The position numbers and the translations under genes were made by a program. Positions 44,175 through 56,856 of a stretch of DNA of 64,000 nt are shown one piece after another. The DNA lies in contig JALRME010000029.1 of the NCBI GenBank assembly GCA_026120035.1, forward strand, positions 1 through 64,000, given 5' to 3'. The notes beneath the pieces were generated by a model, which was not told the DNA's origin, made no database searches, and saw only the letters and a list, made by a program, of their open reading frames with translations. The DNA comes from Coleophoma eucalyptorum. Lineage: Eukaryota; Ascomycota; Leotiomycetes; Helotiales; Dermateaceae. Positions within the stretch are counted from its first letter, which is position 1; each line of letters opens with the position of its first letter.

Positions 44175-47100
44175 ATGGCCAAGAAAGAGAGCGGGGCGGC
44201 AACTCCTGCTCGACCTCCACCATCTTTGAAGAAGCAGAATTCTAGCGCGACGAACCAAAGATCAATCCTCGGTTTCTTTTCGAAGGCTCCTGCAAATGAT
44301 ACACCTAGCACAAAAAGCAACGCCTTGAAGGAGAATGGCACAGCCAATGGCGTCTTGAAGACACCAACAACGGTCAAGAAACCAGTGTTCAAGAAGTCAG
44401 CAACCAAGAACATCACACCCGTTCCTAGTAGTGATGCGGTCGGCCCCCCGAGCTCTCAAGAGAATGAGAATGGCGGTATCCCTAAAGAGGTTGGTAGTGC
44501 TGCTTCAATCACATTGACACCTACTAAGCACGTTAAGCAGATCGTCGGTGACGCTATGGATACTTTCAGTAGTCCATCGCGCAAGGTACGTACAGTTTTA
44601 TGACACCGGGTACGCCTACTAAAACTGCACAGGCCAAAAAGATCATTAGCTATGCGGAGTCTGATGATGATGAAGACGACATAGTTGAGCCCTCAGCGAG
44701 CATCTCTAAAAAACGAGGCGCAAGTCGGCGGAAGAGAATAATCGAAGAGGACGATGATGAGGAAGACGCTTTCATTGGGGGTTTGGATGGTGCCGATGAT
44801 GACGATGATGGTATGCACACACCTTGATCTAAAACAGATCTCTGGTTAACTCACCTCTGCAGATATGGACGATTTTGTTGTTGATGACGATTCTGATGAA
44901 GCTCCAAAATCCAAGAAACGCAAACGCTCTGCTGCCTCTACAAGTGCGACACGAAAGAGAGCCGCCGTTTCACCGCCAGCTGATGAGCCTGATGATATCG
45001 ATCTGCTCGATATCCCCGAGGCCGCAAGTGCCAAACAGTGGACTTACGATCCGGATGATACTCAGCGTCTGGTTCCTAAAGCTGCCGACTCGCTTCAAAC
45101 TCCCAAGTCAACCTCAAAAGAATATAAGCATGTGAGAGGCAAGGCACACAAGACCGAACCTGAAAAACGCTACTCATGGTTGGCAAATGTTCAAGATATG
45201 GACCGAAATCCTATTGGTCATCCAGACTATGATCCTAGAACGCTTTACATACCACCTAATTCCTTTGCCACGTTCTCGCCATTTGAGAAGCAATACTGGG
45301 AAATCAAGCAAAAGTTCTGGGATACTGTGGTATTTTTCAAGAAGGGGAAGTTTTACGAGCTGTACGAGAAAGACGCTACTATCGGCCACCAGCTATTTGA
45401 CCTCAAACTTACGGACAGAGTCAACATGCGAATGGTCGGTGTCCCCGAATCATCTCTGGATCACTGGGCAAACCAGTTCGTCGCTAAAGGTTACAAAATT
45501 GCCCGAGTTGACCAGTGCGAATCTGCCCTAGGCAAAGAGATGCGTGAACGAGAAGGAAGTGCTGGCACCCCAGGAAAGAATAATATCAAGGCAGTAAAGA
45601 AGGAAGACAAGATCATTCGCCGAGAACTAGCATGTGTGTTGACTTCGGGTACACTTGTGGAAGGCAGTATGCTACAGGACGATATGGCGACCTTCTGCGT
45701 AGCAATCAAGGAAGAAATGGTGGACGACTTACCGGCTTTTGGTATCGCGTTCGTAGATACTGCTACGGGGCAATTCTTCCTTACCGAATTCATCGACGAT
45801 GTTGACCTGACCAAATTCGAGACTTTCGTCGCTCAGACACGACCACAAGAGATATTGCTGGAGAAGTCTTGCCTGTCCACCAAAGCTCTAAGGATTTTGA
45901 AGAACAACACGTCTCTAACAACTATCTGGAATCATCTCAAGCCAGGAAAGGAATTCTGGAGCGCGGACATTACGCGACGCGAGCTAGATGCCGGTGATTA
46001 CTTCGTATCCGAAGAAGATGACCAAAAGGTGTGGCCAGATGTACTCAGCGAGTTGAAAGATCAGGACCTTGTCATGTCTGCATTCGGAGCTCTGGTTCAG
46101 TACCTGAGAACCTTGAAACTAGAACGAAACCTTTTGACGCAATGCAACTTTTCGAAGTACGACCCAATACAGAAAGCATCGAGTCTTGTTCTCGATGGGC
46201 AGACACTTATCAATCTAGAGGTGTTCGCCAATACTTTCGACGGTAGTGCAGAAGGAACACTTTTCGCTTTACTCAACCGCTGTGTCACACCTTTTGGAAA
46301 GCGTATGTTCAGACAATGGGTATGCCATCCTCTCGCAGATGCCAAAAAGATCAACGAGCGACTGGACGCCGTCGAGATGTTGAACAAAGACTCAACTATT
46401 CGAGATCAATTCAGTTCTTCGATGACCAAGATGCCGGATCTTGAACGTCTCATTTCACGCATTCATGCGGGCGTATGCAAGCCTGAAGACTTTGTCCGCG
46501 TTCTCGAGGGTTTCGAGCAGATCGAGTATACCATGAGCCTCCTGAGCGCTTTTGGGGGAGGGGACGGTATTGTGGATCGATTGATTTCTGCCATTCCTGA
46601 TCTCAAGAAACCATTGAACTGGTGGCAGACTGCTTTCGATCGTCAAAAGGCCAGGGAACTCAAAATCCTGATTCCAGCTCCAGGTGTCGAAGAAGCTTTT
46701 GATGCAAGCCAAGATCGCATTGAAGAGATTGAAGGCGAACTGAAAGCCTTGCTTAAACGGATGCAAAAGCAATATGGGTCCTCGAAGATTGCCTTCAAGG
46801 ATGTCGGTAAAGAAATTTACCAGCTTGAATTTCCAGAAAAGACCAAAGTGCCCACAGACTGGAGGATGCTTTCATCTGCCAAGGGTGTCAAGCGTTGGTG
46901 GTCTCCTGAGCTCAAGGAACTGGTGCGAGATCTCCAAGAAGCTCAAGAAACACATGGTCAGGTTGCGAAAGAGGTTGCAGGACGCCTTTATGCACGGTTT
47001 GATGAGGACTACACCACGTGGACACAAGCAATTAAGGTTGTCTCGCAACTTGATTGTCTGATGAGTCTTGCTGAATCATCCTCATCCCTTGGCGAACCAA

Positions 47101-48023
47101 GCTGCAGGCCGAAGTTTGTGGAATCAGAAAGGAGTGTTGTCGAGTTTGAGGAACTTCGACACCCGTGTATGTTGCCGAACGTTACTGATTTCATTCCCAA
47201 CGATGTTAAGCTTGGCGGAGAAGCAGCAAACATTAATTTATTGACTGGTGCCAATGCGGCTGGAAAGTCAACAATCCTACGAATGGTAATCCACCCTCTG
47301 TACTTACATATTTTGTTGTTGAGACTAATTACTTCCCAGACTTGTATCGCGGTCATCATGGCACAGATCGGCTGCTTTGTACCTTGTATTTCGGCAACTC
47401 TTACGCCTGTGGATCGCATCATGTCCCGATTGGGTGCGAACGACAACATCTTTGCTGCACAAAGTACATTTTTTGTTGAACTTTCAGAAACCAAGAAGAT
47501 CTTGTCCGAAGCTACACCCAGATCGCTGGTGATTCTCGATGAGCTTGGACGTGGTACGAGCTCTTACGACGGTGTGGCTGTCGCTCAAGCAGTTCTTCAT
47601 CATGTTGCAACGCACATTGGTTGCACGGGATTCTTCGCAACTCATTACCACTCCTTGGCTACAGAGTTCTCTGGACACCCAGAAATAGCACCAAAGCGGA
47701 TGCAAATCCATGTTGACGAGGTCAATCGCCAGGTCACTTTTCTGTACAAACTTGAACCAGGTGTTGCCGAGGGAAGTTTCGGTATGCACTGTGCAGCCAT
47801 GTGTGGAATTCCTACCAAAGTCATTGATCGGGCTGAGCTAGCAGCTCGAGAGTGGGAGCATACTAGTCGTCTGAAGGAAAGCTTGGACAAAGCACGGAGT
47901 GGCTGTTACATCCCACTAGGCTGGCAGAGCGATATTTCATGGATCCTGAAAGATTCTGCTAGCACTGAGGCTGTGGATCAGAGAGGACTAGAAGTCTTGA
48001 TGAAGGCTATTGCTAGCCTGTGA
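44175..48023 (+). CDS. msh6: DNA mismatch repair ATPase MSH6
   Basis: Forms MutS-alpha with MSH2 and recognises base mismatches and small loops. Exons 44175-44585, 44633-44810, 44863-47285 and 47340-48023 give 1231 residues. An N-terminal PCNA-binding box (QRSILGFFSK) is followed by acidic disordered stretches. The mismatch-binding Phe-x-Glu motif is in KKGKFYELYE. The ATPase has Walker A TGANAAGKSTILRM (Lys998), VDRIMSRLGANDN, Walker B VILDELGRGTSSYDG and the ATHYHSLA switch. The last intron (47286-47339, 54 nt) cuts directly after Walker A and has no stop in frame; removing it restores RMTCIAVIMAQIGC, as in all MutS proteins. Confidence 0.95.
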
Positions 48024-48757
48024 GAGTGCTTGATTGCATTGCTATAACTTAGCTGGCAGCGAATAGTTTTAAACAGGTGTAATTATATGATGAATGTGGC
48101 GTAGTGATCAACGGTTGCTTGGAAAGGATATAGCTATATAAAATTAGATGGTGGTTGATATATTTTATGCGGTGTACCATCTCCGACCAGACTCATTTGC
48201 GTGATTTTCGCTGTCACAATAGAGGTGTTTGGCTTGTCAGACTCCTGAAGGGATATTCACCTTGGAAACTGTTTGATACCGAGCTAATTTGGGTTTTCTC
48301 AATGATTAGCTAGGCAATGATAGAGGCGCAACGTAAGGTGAATGTAGGGTCAAAGGAAGCATGCCTATATTGGTGATAATGACCCTGGTTGCTGATAAGA
48401 TCTTGCTCTAGATAGATGCCTGGCAGCTGTAGTTTGCAATAAAGAAATGGCAGTTGACTTGCCCGACTAGTAACAAGTGAATATTGGAAATGACCTTATG
48501 GATCGTCAGAATTCGCATCGGACTAGACGTATGATGACATGAGGGTTTAAGCATAATTAAATATCACAACTACCACAATGAAAGTGCTGTAAGCAGAACG
48601 CACCACCTTTCATAGCCAATGAGTACCAACACCTTGCCCTAGCTCGAATGGGAAAGTATACCTCCAGACTCATGCAACCCCACCCTTCAAATACCATCAC
48701 TCTGTTCATCCCCGGTGAAAAGAAAGGTATTACAAAGCTTTCTGGTTTCTGTAGAAA
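48024..48757. other. Intergenic between MSH6 and Rieske oxygenase
   Basis: AT-rich. MSH6 3' UTR on the left and the Rieske gene promoter on the right. No gene was seen. Confidence 0.5.
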
Positions 48758-50181
48758 ATGACTTCTATCGATTCGAAAACATATCTTGCCGATGGTGGCT
48801 ATCTACAGAAAGGGAGCGAGAAGAGTGTTCGCGAAGCAGATCTAAAAGGCGAAGGAGTTCAAGATCTACTACCTGGAAGGTAATGCTGCTTATCACCCAT
48901 CCGGCTTTTTCGAGATAGATGTTTATAACTCACAGATGGTATCGAGATGAAAAGATCTTTCAGCTAGAACGAAGAGCTATTTTCTCTCGTTGCTGGCACG
49001 TAGCATCATTTATAGCTAAGTTCCAGAAGGCTGGTGACTATTTAACATTGGAAATGTTTGGTTGGCCTTTCTTTCTCATTAGAGATAAGGATGGAAAGAT
49101 TGTAAGATCCCCTACATACTCATTCGAAACCAAGTGGCGCTTGCACTAACATAGCCATTCTCAGAACGCGTTCCACAACGTTTGTCGTCATAGAGGACAT
49201 CCAGTGACGACGAAGGACTCGGGATCAACTACCGTATTGGCTTGCAAATTCCATGGTTGGACGTACCTACCAACAGGTGCCCTTCACACAGCGAGAGAGT
49301 ACATGAACCTCCCAAATTTCAATGCAAGCGAGCATTCACTTTTCAAAATCCATACACATGTCACAGCACAAGGCTTTATCTTTGTCAATTTTGACGCTTC
49401 ACTAATTCCAACGGTCCCTTTCTCATCTCAATTCGGTGATGATTTTGACCCCTCGCCAGAGGCAGCGACGGGGAAAGAGATCGGGGATGAGTTCGCACTT
49501 TTCCCTCCCGCTCAAGAATGGGTGTATGACCACACCTGGCTCTCGGAAACCGCCGGAACGAACTACAATTGGAAAACATTCGCCGATGGCTTCCAAGAGT
49601 GCTATCATTGCGCAACTGGACATCCTACCACGCTTCCGAAGGACTTCTGCCTCAATGATTATTACCTGCGTCAAGGGCATGGCTCATCTCGACACTTTTT
49701 GCCATCGGCCGATTCAAGAATCAAGGAGAGTTATATCACTTGGTTATACCCAATTGGCGCGATCATATTTAGTGAAGACTTGCTCTTCATTGCACGCTTT
49801 GATGCAAAAGGGGCTCTTGATACTCGCTATCAAAGCGAGACGTATCGACGAAAGAGCATAGCCAAAGAGTCGGATGAGCATAAGCACTGGATGGACAAGG
49901 ATATTGAATACTGGCGATTTGTTGAAAGAGAAGATGTTGAGCTTGCTGTTAATGCTCAAAAAGGATTCGCCAATGGAATTCTTGCTAAGGGTAGACTTCA
50001 CCCGTTACAGGAGCACGCTGTTAAGTGGTATCAGGATAAATTAAGGGAATCATTGGTGGAGCACAAAAAGTTGGAAAATGATGAAGGTTGTGCTCTGGAC
50101 TACTCGGTGCCCAATGCAGAGAAGGAGTGGGAGGATAAAGACCCGTTATGCAAGCTCATGGGTTCTGAGTTGGAGTGGTAG
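48758..50181 (+). CDS. Rieske [2Fe-2S] aromatic-ring-hydroxylase/choline-monooxygenase-like oxygenase
   Basis: Oxygenase alpha subunit. Exons 48758-48879, 48936-49101 and 49165-50181 give 434 residues. The Rieske cluster ligands are Cys103-x-His105 (NVCRHRGH) and Cys123-x2-His126 (LACKFHGW). The catalytic domain has the mononuclear-iron segment NWKTFADGFQECYHCATGHP with the two His. Similar fungal proteins are annotated choline monooxygenase-like or generic Rieske oxygenases; the substrate is unknown. It needs a reductase partner that is not seen nearby. The stop codon is only 48 bp from the stop of the convergent dehydrogenase gene. Confidence 0.92.
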
Positions 50182-50229
50182 TTTGCGAAGAGTAATTGAT
50201 TTTCTGATGTGCGCCTACTCAGCTTTCTG

Positions 50230-51353
50230 TCAAGTGTTCCTAGTGATTCGCTGGAACTCATCTTCGGTATGCTTCCAAACCTTATCAACCATTCCTTCCT
50301 CCCTGTAAGCCTTCAAAAGCTTCTCGACTTGGTCACTTGCTGTCTCTCCATCCCAATCTACGGAATAAGTGCCACTACCAGTTTGACCATCCGAACCTTT
50401 TGCCATCGATACACCCTCAGACAAGGGAACGTATTGAACGGGATCTCCAGAAACCCCAGCCGAACCAAACCTTGCACTAGTAGCGAGGAACAAATGCCGC
50501 TCACCACTCTCTTCTATCGGAGTAGATAAGAAAGGCCCGAGAACCCACACTAGGATATTGATGATAAGTGTGACTACACCAAGACCCCTCCCAAACCCTG
50601 TCTTCACTGCGCCAGGGTCGACCTGTAAGAGGCTCACGCCTGGTGCCCTCTTTGCGATAGCTTCATGGCAGAGCGTGATCATGGAGCTGATATGCCCTCG
50701 AGCCGTAAGCATAAACCTTCGGTCTCCCGGGAAGTCGGTGCTGTCTACAGGTCCTTCTCTGCCGCCAGCAAAGACACTGACTACTCTCCGGAGAGCCGTT
50801 GCTTGTTGCAACTGTGGAAGTAAATTTACGATGAACCGGATTCGGGAGTAGTATGGCAAGGCTATGGCGATTTTGAGACCTTCCTCTGTTTCTATGATTT
50901 TGTTAGTCTTGTATTTAACGGCAATCAGTCTATTTTGACAGGCGCAAGGCTTCAAATCAAGAAAAAATATATATTCAATCTCGGATCCATGAATTGCTTA
51001 CTAGGATTGATAGACAAAGCGCCTTGAGACAAAAACAGCAAGTTGATTATTTTTTCCTTTGTCGCGATATCTCGGCAGACTTCATCCACGACCCTGATCA
51101 AAGACACATCGGCCTTAATGAATGTATAATCTCCTTCAGGGTTCAAAATTCGACATTCTGCTGTGATTCGATCTGCAGCCTCTTGTGAACGTCCTACAAA
51201 ATAGACCTTGGGTTGTGTGGTATGTTTGGCGAACTGCTTTAGTGATGTCTCTCCAATCCCACTTGTTGCTCCGACGAAGACGGCTACGAGATGTGCTGGG
51301 AGATCGGTAGAGATGTGGGAATTAGAGGTTTTGACGTCCTTCAGGGAAACCAT
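50230..51353 (-). CDS. Atypical short-chain dehydrogenase/reductase
   Basis: NAD(P)-binding Rossmann protein, 337 residues, exons 51353-51002 and 50891-50230 (110-nt intron). The N-terminal cofactor motif GATSGIGE is clear, and the later DPGAVKTGFGRG fits the family. The usual Tyr-x3-Lys catalytic pair is not visible after the Ser strand (VVSVFAGG); that region instead reads ARGHISSMITLCHEAIAK. Related fungal SDR-fold proteins share this change, so activity may be altered. The intron acceptor was chosen to give INPKTEEGLKIAIALPYYSR, matching the family. It is convergent with the Rieske gene, and OPT is divergent 2.2 kb away. Confidence 0.85.
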
Positions 51354-53576
51354 TGTTGGGGAAAGGCAACGGGGATTTGGATGAATTATTCTTGACAGTT
51401 AAGTTTGGAATACAGAACTTCTAGCTATCAAGATGTGATATATATATGTGGTAGCGAGCCTTTATATCTTAATGCATACCATCCTCGTAGCCCCGCTATT
51501 TACGTTAGGGAAGGAGGGATCTCCTCAACATTATATTACATGCATATGTGAATAAAATTTAGAGGAATATGATTGGAGGCTAGTGCGTATAATTAGGATA
51601 AATGAAAGTGTCAAGGCATGATAGGCTTAGTCAGCTTGCTCTTCTTGCACTGGTTGCGTTTTCTATCACAGGACATATCATTGTGGTGCCTTGCTACGAG
51701 GCGATAGCACGTCCCGATTTGAGTTGACAGGTGTACGACTGAGCAGTCCATGTGTAAAACTGTGGGTAATTCAGTCCAAGAACTCGCAATTGGAGGGCCT
51801 AAATGAGCGTATATGTACAGGTCTTATCGACGTCAATGAGATCTCGGAACCACGGTAAAATAGAGTTCTGAATGGCCTCAAAACGAAGCTTGGTGAACCT
51901 AATACGGTGCATACATGGGAAAACTACAAATACAAGACTTCTTGGCATATATAGAAGCTTGGCATCTTGTAAAATAGTTTACGACTTGTCACATGCCGCG
52001 AACCACTGTTTGACATGCATTTAGCGTGAGAATATCAGCCTTTGTATTCGGACCTTTCTTGTATTGTAGAATTCAGGATCACTGGCGGCTGAGGTTGAGG
52101 CCGGGACTGAAAAGAAAAAGAAATAGGCATGCGGCATCAGTTCAGGTCGCTAAACACTACTCGCAAGTTAATTACAGGCTGGTATTATGACCTTTAGTCT
52201 TCTACATAGGTTTCAGCCGAATCCTAAACAAAGACAATAATTCTCGTCGCTAGACTTATAGTAAAATTCCTATCTATCTCGTGGCATGCAGCTGTGTGTT
52301 TGGGAATCATTCATCTCCATTATGAATTTTCGAAGGCTTGTCGTCGTCGGCACATGGTCCTGGAACCCAGGCCAAGCCATCCATGCGTCGTTGCTACCAA
52401 AGAGCAAATTTGAAATTTGGATTTCGTGGTAGTCGAGAAGGAAGTGTACCAATATTACGCCTTTGGTTCGACTTTTTGGTTTTATGTGAAGTTTGAGAGT
52501 GTTGAGCGCAACCAGCTGTACATACGCCACCAGGAACGAGAGTGCTGCACTGGACTCCCTGAGCTTTTCTATTCTGGAGAGTTCTCGCTTGGTAAGTGAT
52601 CTGATTGCCTGTACCTGCTCAGAGACAAGTCGTAGAAGTCACTGGAAAATAATTTATAAGTTGTTACAACCATATAAGTTTCTTCTGATTAAATCTTTGG
52701 ATGACTCCATCTTTTAAGAAACCATTACCCCGCTACTTTACGTTGATGGGATGGAAAGATGGGCATCTTAATCACGTGACTATGGGACCGTTGTCCATCT
52801 ACGCGAGTCGCATTGTTCCCATATAAATATGTCCGTGCGAGTCCTTCTCGACCACCTCCTTTACAACTACGTATTTAACAGGTTACCTATATCTGTGGGT
52901 TACCTCGTTTTGAACGTATGTCTATGTGTGTAAAACGGTTTCCGTGACACAAGGCCCAAAATGCACGGGAATTCCCCAGAGAACAACGTGTAAAAACAGG
53001 TCGTCGTCCGGAGTAGCAATATATCATTCATTGGCAAGACGGGATGTGTATGAATGAAGCTCTCGAATGATCTTGGCGTCAGAAGTTAAAGCTTCTCAGA
53101 TCGTGGAGAGCGAAGCACTGTTACGCCAAAGTAATCGGGTGTTGTCAACTGCTACAAACCAACGTGTTGCCATGGCGGGTGGCGTTCAATTTGTGGTGGA
53201 GAGGTGAAGGTTTTGTTTCAAAACCTGAACGCATTGCCAATATGTATCAGCACTGTCGCAGTCGCTTCAGCCCACTGATAACGCAAATCGATACCATTGA
53301 CTGGCTTTGCGCTACTTACCAGTATCTTGCTATCCGTTATCCTGGTTTCAAGCTTTTGTTTAGCTTTGTACAGTCCTTGGTAGTGTCGCAACCACTGCGA
53401 CTCCGGGAGCGCCCAACCACCTAGTGGTCTTTCTAGAGGCCTTCAACTGTCCTGCTTTCTTTCTTAATCCTAGACATTAGCTGCACATCATTATAATACC
53501 CAAGTTATCCATCTACGTGCTATTAGAGCACTGGCACAAGTGAGCCAAGTACAATACATTATTTAAATTTTATAGG
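51354..53576. other. Long divergent intergenic region between SDR and OPT genes
   Basis: 2.2 kb without a supported gene. A TATAAATA lies near 52823. Open frames such as 52270-52530 (minus) have no recognisable domain. The length leaves room for an unseen small gene or non-coding RNA. Confidence 0.45.
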
Positions 53577-56175
53577 ATGGCCCCTAGGAAAGACCGCCCG
53601 TATTCCATTCCGGCATGGAAACCTATCATGGCTGGAGTGGTGATTCCTGACGATGAGGACGAGCCGATAATTGAAGAAGATAGAGCAACGAGTTCTTCAT
53701 CAGATGGCAAGGACAGCATTCCATTGAGCGCATACTCAAAGAAAGACGTCTCCGTAACGGAGAGTGAAGTCAGCTCTATTCGGAGTCTTGTCAAGTCGCA
53801 AAGCGCCGATGTTGAACAACTGATGGAGAAGCCATTGGAGGCCAATATGCAGACCATTGCGCTCCAGGCTTTGCATACGGACGACGACTTTTCCCTGGAT
53901 CCATGGACATTCAGGATGTTTTTCCTTGGTATGTATTCAGATATAGTCGTTGCGCACGTTATTAATATCATGGCAGGAATTTCACTCTCTACTTTTGGTG
54001 CAGCGCTTGCGACAATCTTCCTCTTCAAGCCACAGTCTGTATCCGTATCCATTATCTTTTTGACCGTTCTTAGTTATGTGGCTGGGAATGCAATGTCAAC
54101 TCTACTACCACGGACAGGAACTATCGGCCGATGGCTCAATCCGCAACCGTTTAATTCAAAGGAACACTTGGCAATTGTCGTCATGTCAGGCAGCGCAAGT
54201 GGAGCGGCTTATGCTACAGAGGTTCTAGCCGCGCAGAAGTTATACTACAATGTAATTCCCGACGGATTTGTGGCTATCATGCTGCTACTGTCGTCACAAC
54301 TTCTCGGTTATGGTATGGCAGGTATTCTGCGAAAGAGTTTGGTTTACCCTACGAAAATGATCTGGCCTGGAGTTCTGCCATTGAGCTCGTTGATCGAAAC
54401 ATTACATCGTGATAAGGCGGAAATGAAGAAGAAATTCAACTTCTTCTGGACCATCTTCACTATTGTTGCTATCTGGGAATGGTTCCCACAGTATATTATG
54501 CCAGCTTTGACTGGTATCAGTATCTTCTGTTTAGCAAATAGAAACAGTTTGGTATTCACCAACATATTTGGTGGCACGAGCGGCAATGAAGGATTGGGGC
54601 TTCTGTCAGTTTCTTTTGATTGGCAATACATTACGACATCCTCTCTCTTCCTCCCCCTAATCACGCTGACGAACGCCTTCATTGGATTCATCATTTGCAT
54701 GATTTTATATATTTCGCTGTATTATGGAAAGTAAGTGTTTTTGAATGCGCGAACTAAACGCAATCGCTGATCATCACAGTGTGTGGAGAGCACAAGATTT
54801 CCCGTTCCTTGCGCAACAATTGTTCTCTCAATCCTCGAATTCGACAAGTTTCGCTGTTTATAATCAGTCGGCTATCTTGGATGCTAACAACGAACTTAAC
54901 GAGCAGCTTCTCGAAGCTCAAGGTCTTCCATTTTTCTCTGCAACTAATGCCTCGTATCTTTTGACCACGAACTTATCAGTCACCGCAACGGTAGTGCACA
55001 TGCTACTCTACAATTTCGATAACATCCGTGACGCATTCAGTATCCCTGGAATAACAGCTATCAGACGGTCCTTTTCCAATCCTCGATTCTGGCAAAGAAG
55101 CACCGAAGCTCCGGAAGAAGTTCAGGATTCTGAAGAGTTGGACCCCCATTACCAACAGATGCTGAAGTATGATGAAGTACCTAACTACTGGTACGCCTTG
55201 GTTGGATTAACGTCCCTTGTTATCGGCATGATCTGCATTTATGTCTTAAAATCTACCCTCCCATGGTACGGATTTCTGATCGCCATCACGCTCTCCTTTC
55301 TTGCCACCCTTTTCTTTGGGGCCCTAGCTGGTGTCATTGGCTTCAGCGTACCGATTACTAGCGTTATTCAGCTTATCGGAGGATATCTTCACCCAGGAAA
55401 ACCAGTTGCGAATATGTACTTCGTGCTTTTCGGAGCCAATGCCCAAGCTCAGGCACTTGGTTTGGTCTCAAACCTGAAGCTTGGCCAGTATGGAAAACTG
55501 AGTCCAAAGTGTACCTTCACCGTCCAGATCATGGGCACGGTTCTTGGGGCTATCATTAATTATGGACTGATGAGCTCAATTACCACGAACCAGCGTGACA
55601 TTTTACTCTCCATTCAAGGAACCAATATTTGGTCTGGCCAGGTTATCCAGAGCTTCAACTCTAATGTAGGCAGAGTTGTGTCAAATATTTTTGGGAACCT
55701 TCGCTAACTTATGAAACAGGCCATCGCATTCGGAGCACTCTCAAAATATATGTTTAGCATTGGTCGCACCTACGAGTGGATTGTCCTTGCCCTTCCTCTC
55801 GGATTTCTAGTTCCACTACCATTCTATTTCTTGCACCGCAAATATCCTAGCAAGGGATGGGATTACATTGTGACACCTGTCATCGTTTGGTACTTGGGTT
55901 ACTTGAGCGTGGGTATCAATTCCTCCGTAACACTCTTCTTTGCCATCGGATTCTTCGTGCAATTCTACATCCGAAAACGCTACCCAGAGTGGTTCCTAAA
56001 GTACAACTACCTCCTCGCAGCTGCGATCAGTGGTGGAACCGAGCTACTTGTCTTTGTTACCACTTTCGCCGTTCAAGGTGCTAGTGGTAAAGCTGTTCCA
56101 TTCCCTCCATACTGGGGCAATAATTTCCAAAAGGGCAACTTCGATTTCTGTGCTACCAACCCAGCGCTAGGTTGA
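53577..56175 (+). CDS. OPT-family oligopeptide/metal-chelate transporter
   Basis: Proton-coupled plasma-membrane transporter for small peptides or related compounds. Exons 53577-54730, 54780-55665 and 55720-56175 give 831 residues. A hydrophilic N-terminal tail is followed by a multi-helix core with the OPT signature NPQPFNSKEH and later motifs such as KYDEVPNYWYA and SGGTELLVF. The last intron begins GTAGGC, a weaker donor, but joins AIAFGALSKYMF in the phase seen in relatives. The substrate cannot be told from sequence. It follows the Rieske/SDR pair and may supply or remove a related compound. Confidence 0.92.
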
Positions 56176-56825
56176 GTGCCGATTATATGTTTGTATATTA
56201 ATAGTTAGAGTGCTTTAGTACTGTTGCTTTGCGAGGCGTATGGGAGTTTTTGGTCTGACGAACGTGTACAATTATGAAGCTTGATTGACGCATGCAGGCA
56301 TTCTACTTAGACCTCACATTTTTCTGCGTTGTGTTTTCATCGAATGTATTAGTTACATCTTTTTATAGTATCTGGAATTTCTAAATTATACTTCAACTTG
56401 CCCCGTATTACATATCTCTCAAGTGAGCAACAGGTTCTTCTCATTAGAGCGCCGCTTCTATCAAACCTTCGGCCTTAAGTCCATATCTGCTCGTATATGC
56501 TTGTTGCTTATTAACATTTATGTTTTTGTAGTACAACTCTAGTTGGCCACCTACGTGCCGGTCAGTCATATCGGGCGGCTCAACGTAGGGCAGAGAAATA
56601 AGCTTTCAGCTACAAAGGGGTACCTCGACTCCACAAACCCTCACCACTGTTGTCACTTGAACTCGTATTGCACACCCCTTTGCCGACCAAAACACCAGTA
56701 TATCCGGCGGAAGCAGTATCCAGAAGCAGTATATCCGCAAGGAGATATTCCAAATCCTATCAAGGGAAGCTCGTATCCCTGCGCGCAACCCGTTTCTGTC
56801 CGGGCCGAGGAGAAAGATTTGACTG

Positions 56826-56828
<3 letters not shown>

Positions 56829-56856
<28 letters not shown>
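56829..56856. repeat. (CTG)9 trinucleotide microsatellite
   Basis: Nine perfect CTG units (28 nt) lie in an intergenic stretch. Such tracts are unstable in length and useful as strain markers. Confidence 0.9.

Noticed and set aside
52270..52530. 86-codon minus-strand frame in the long divergent region
   Set aside because: No family resemblance or conserved motif; similar frames arise by chance in AT-rich sequence.
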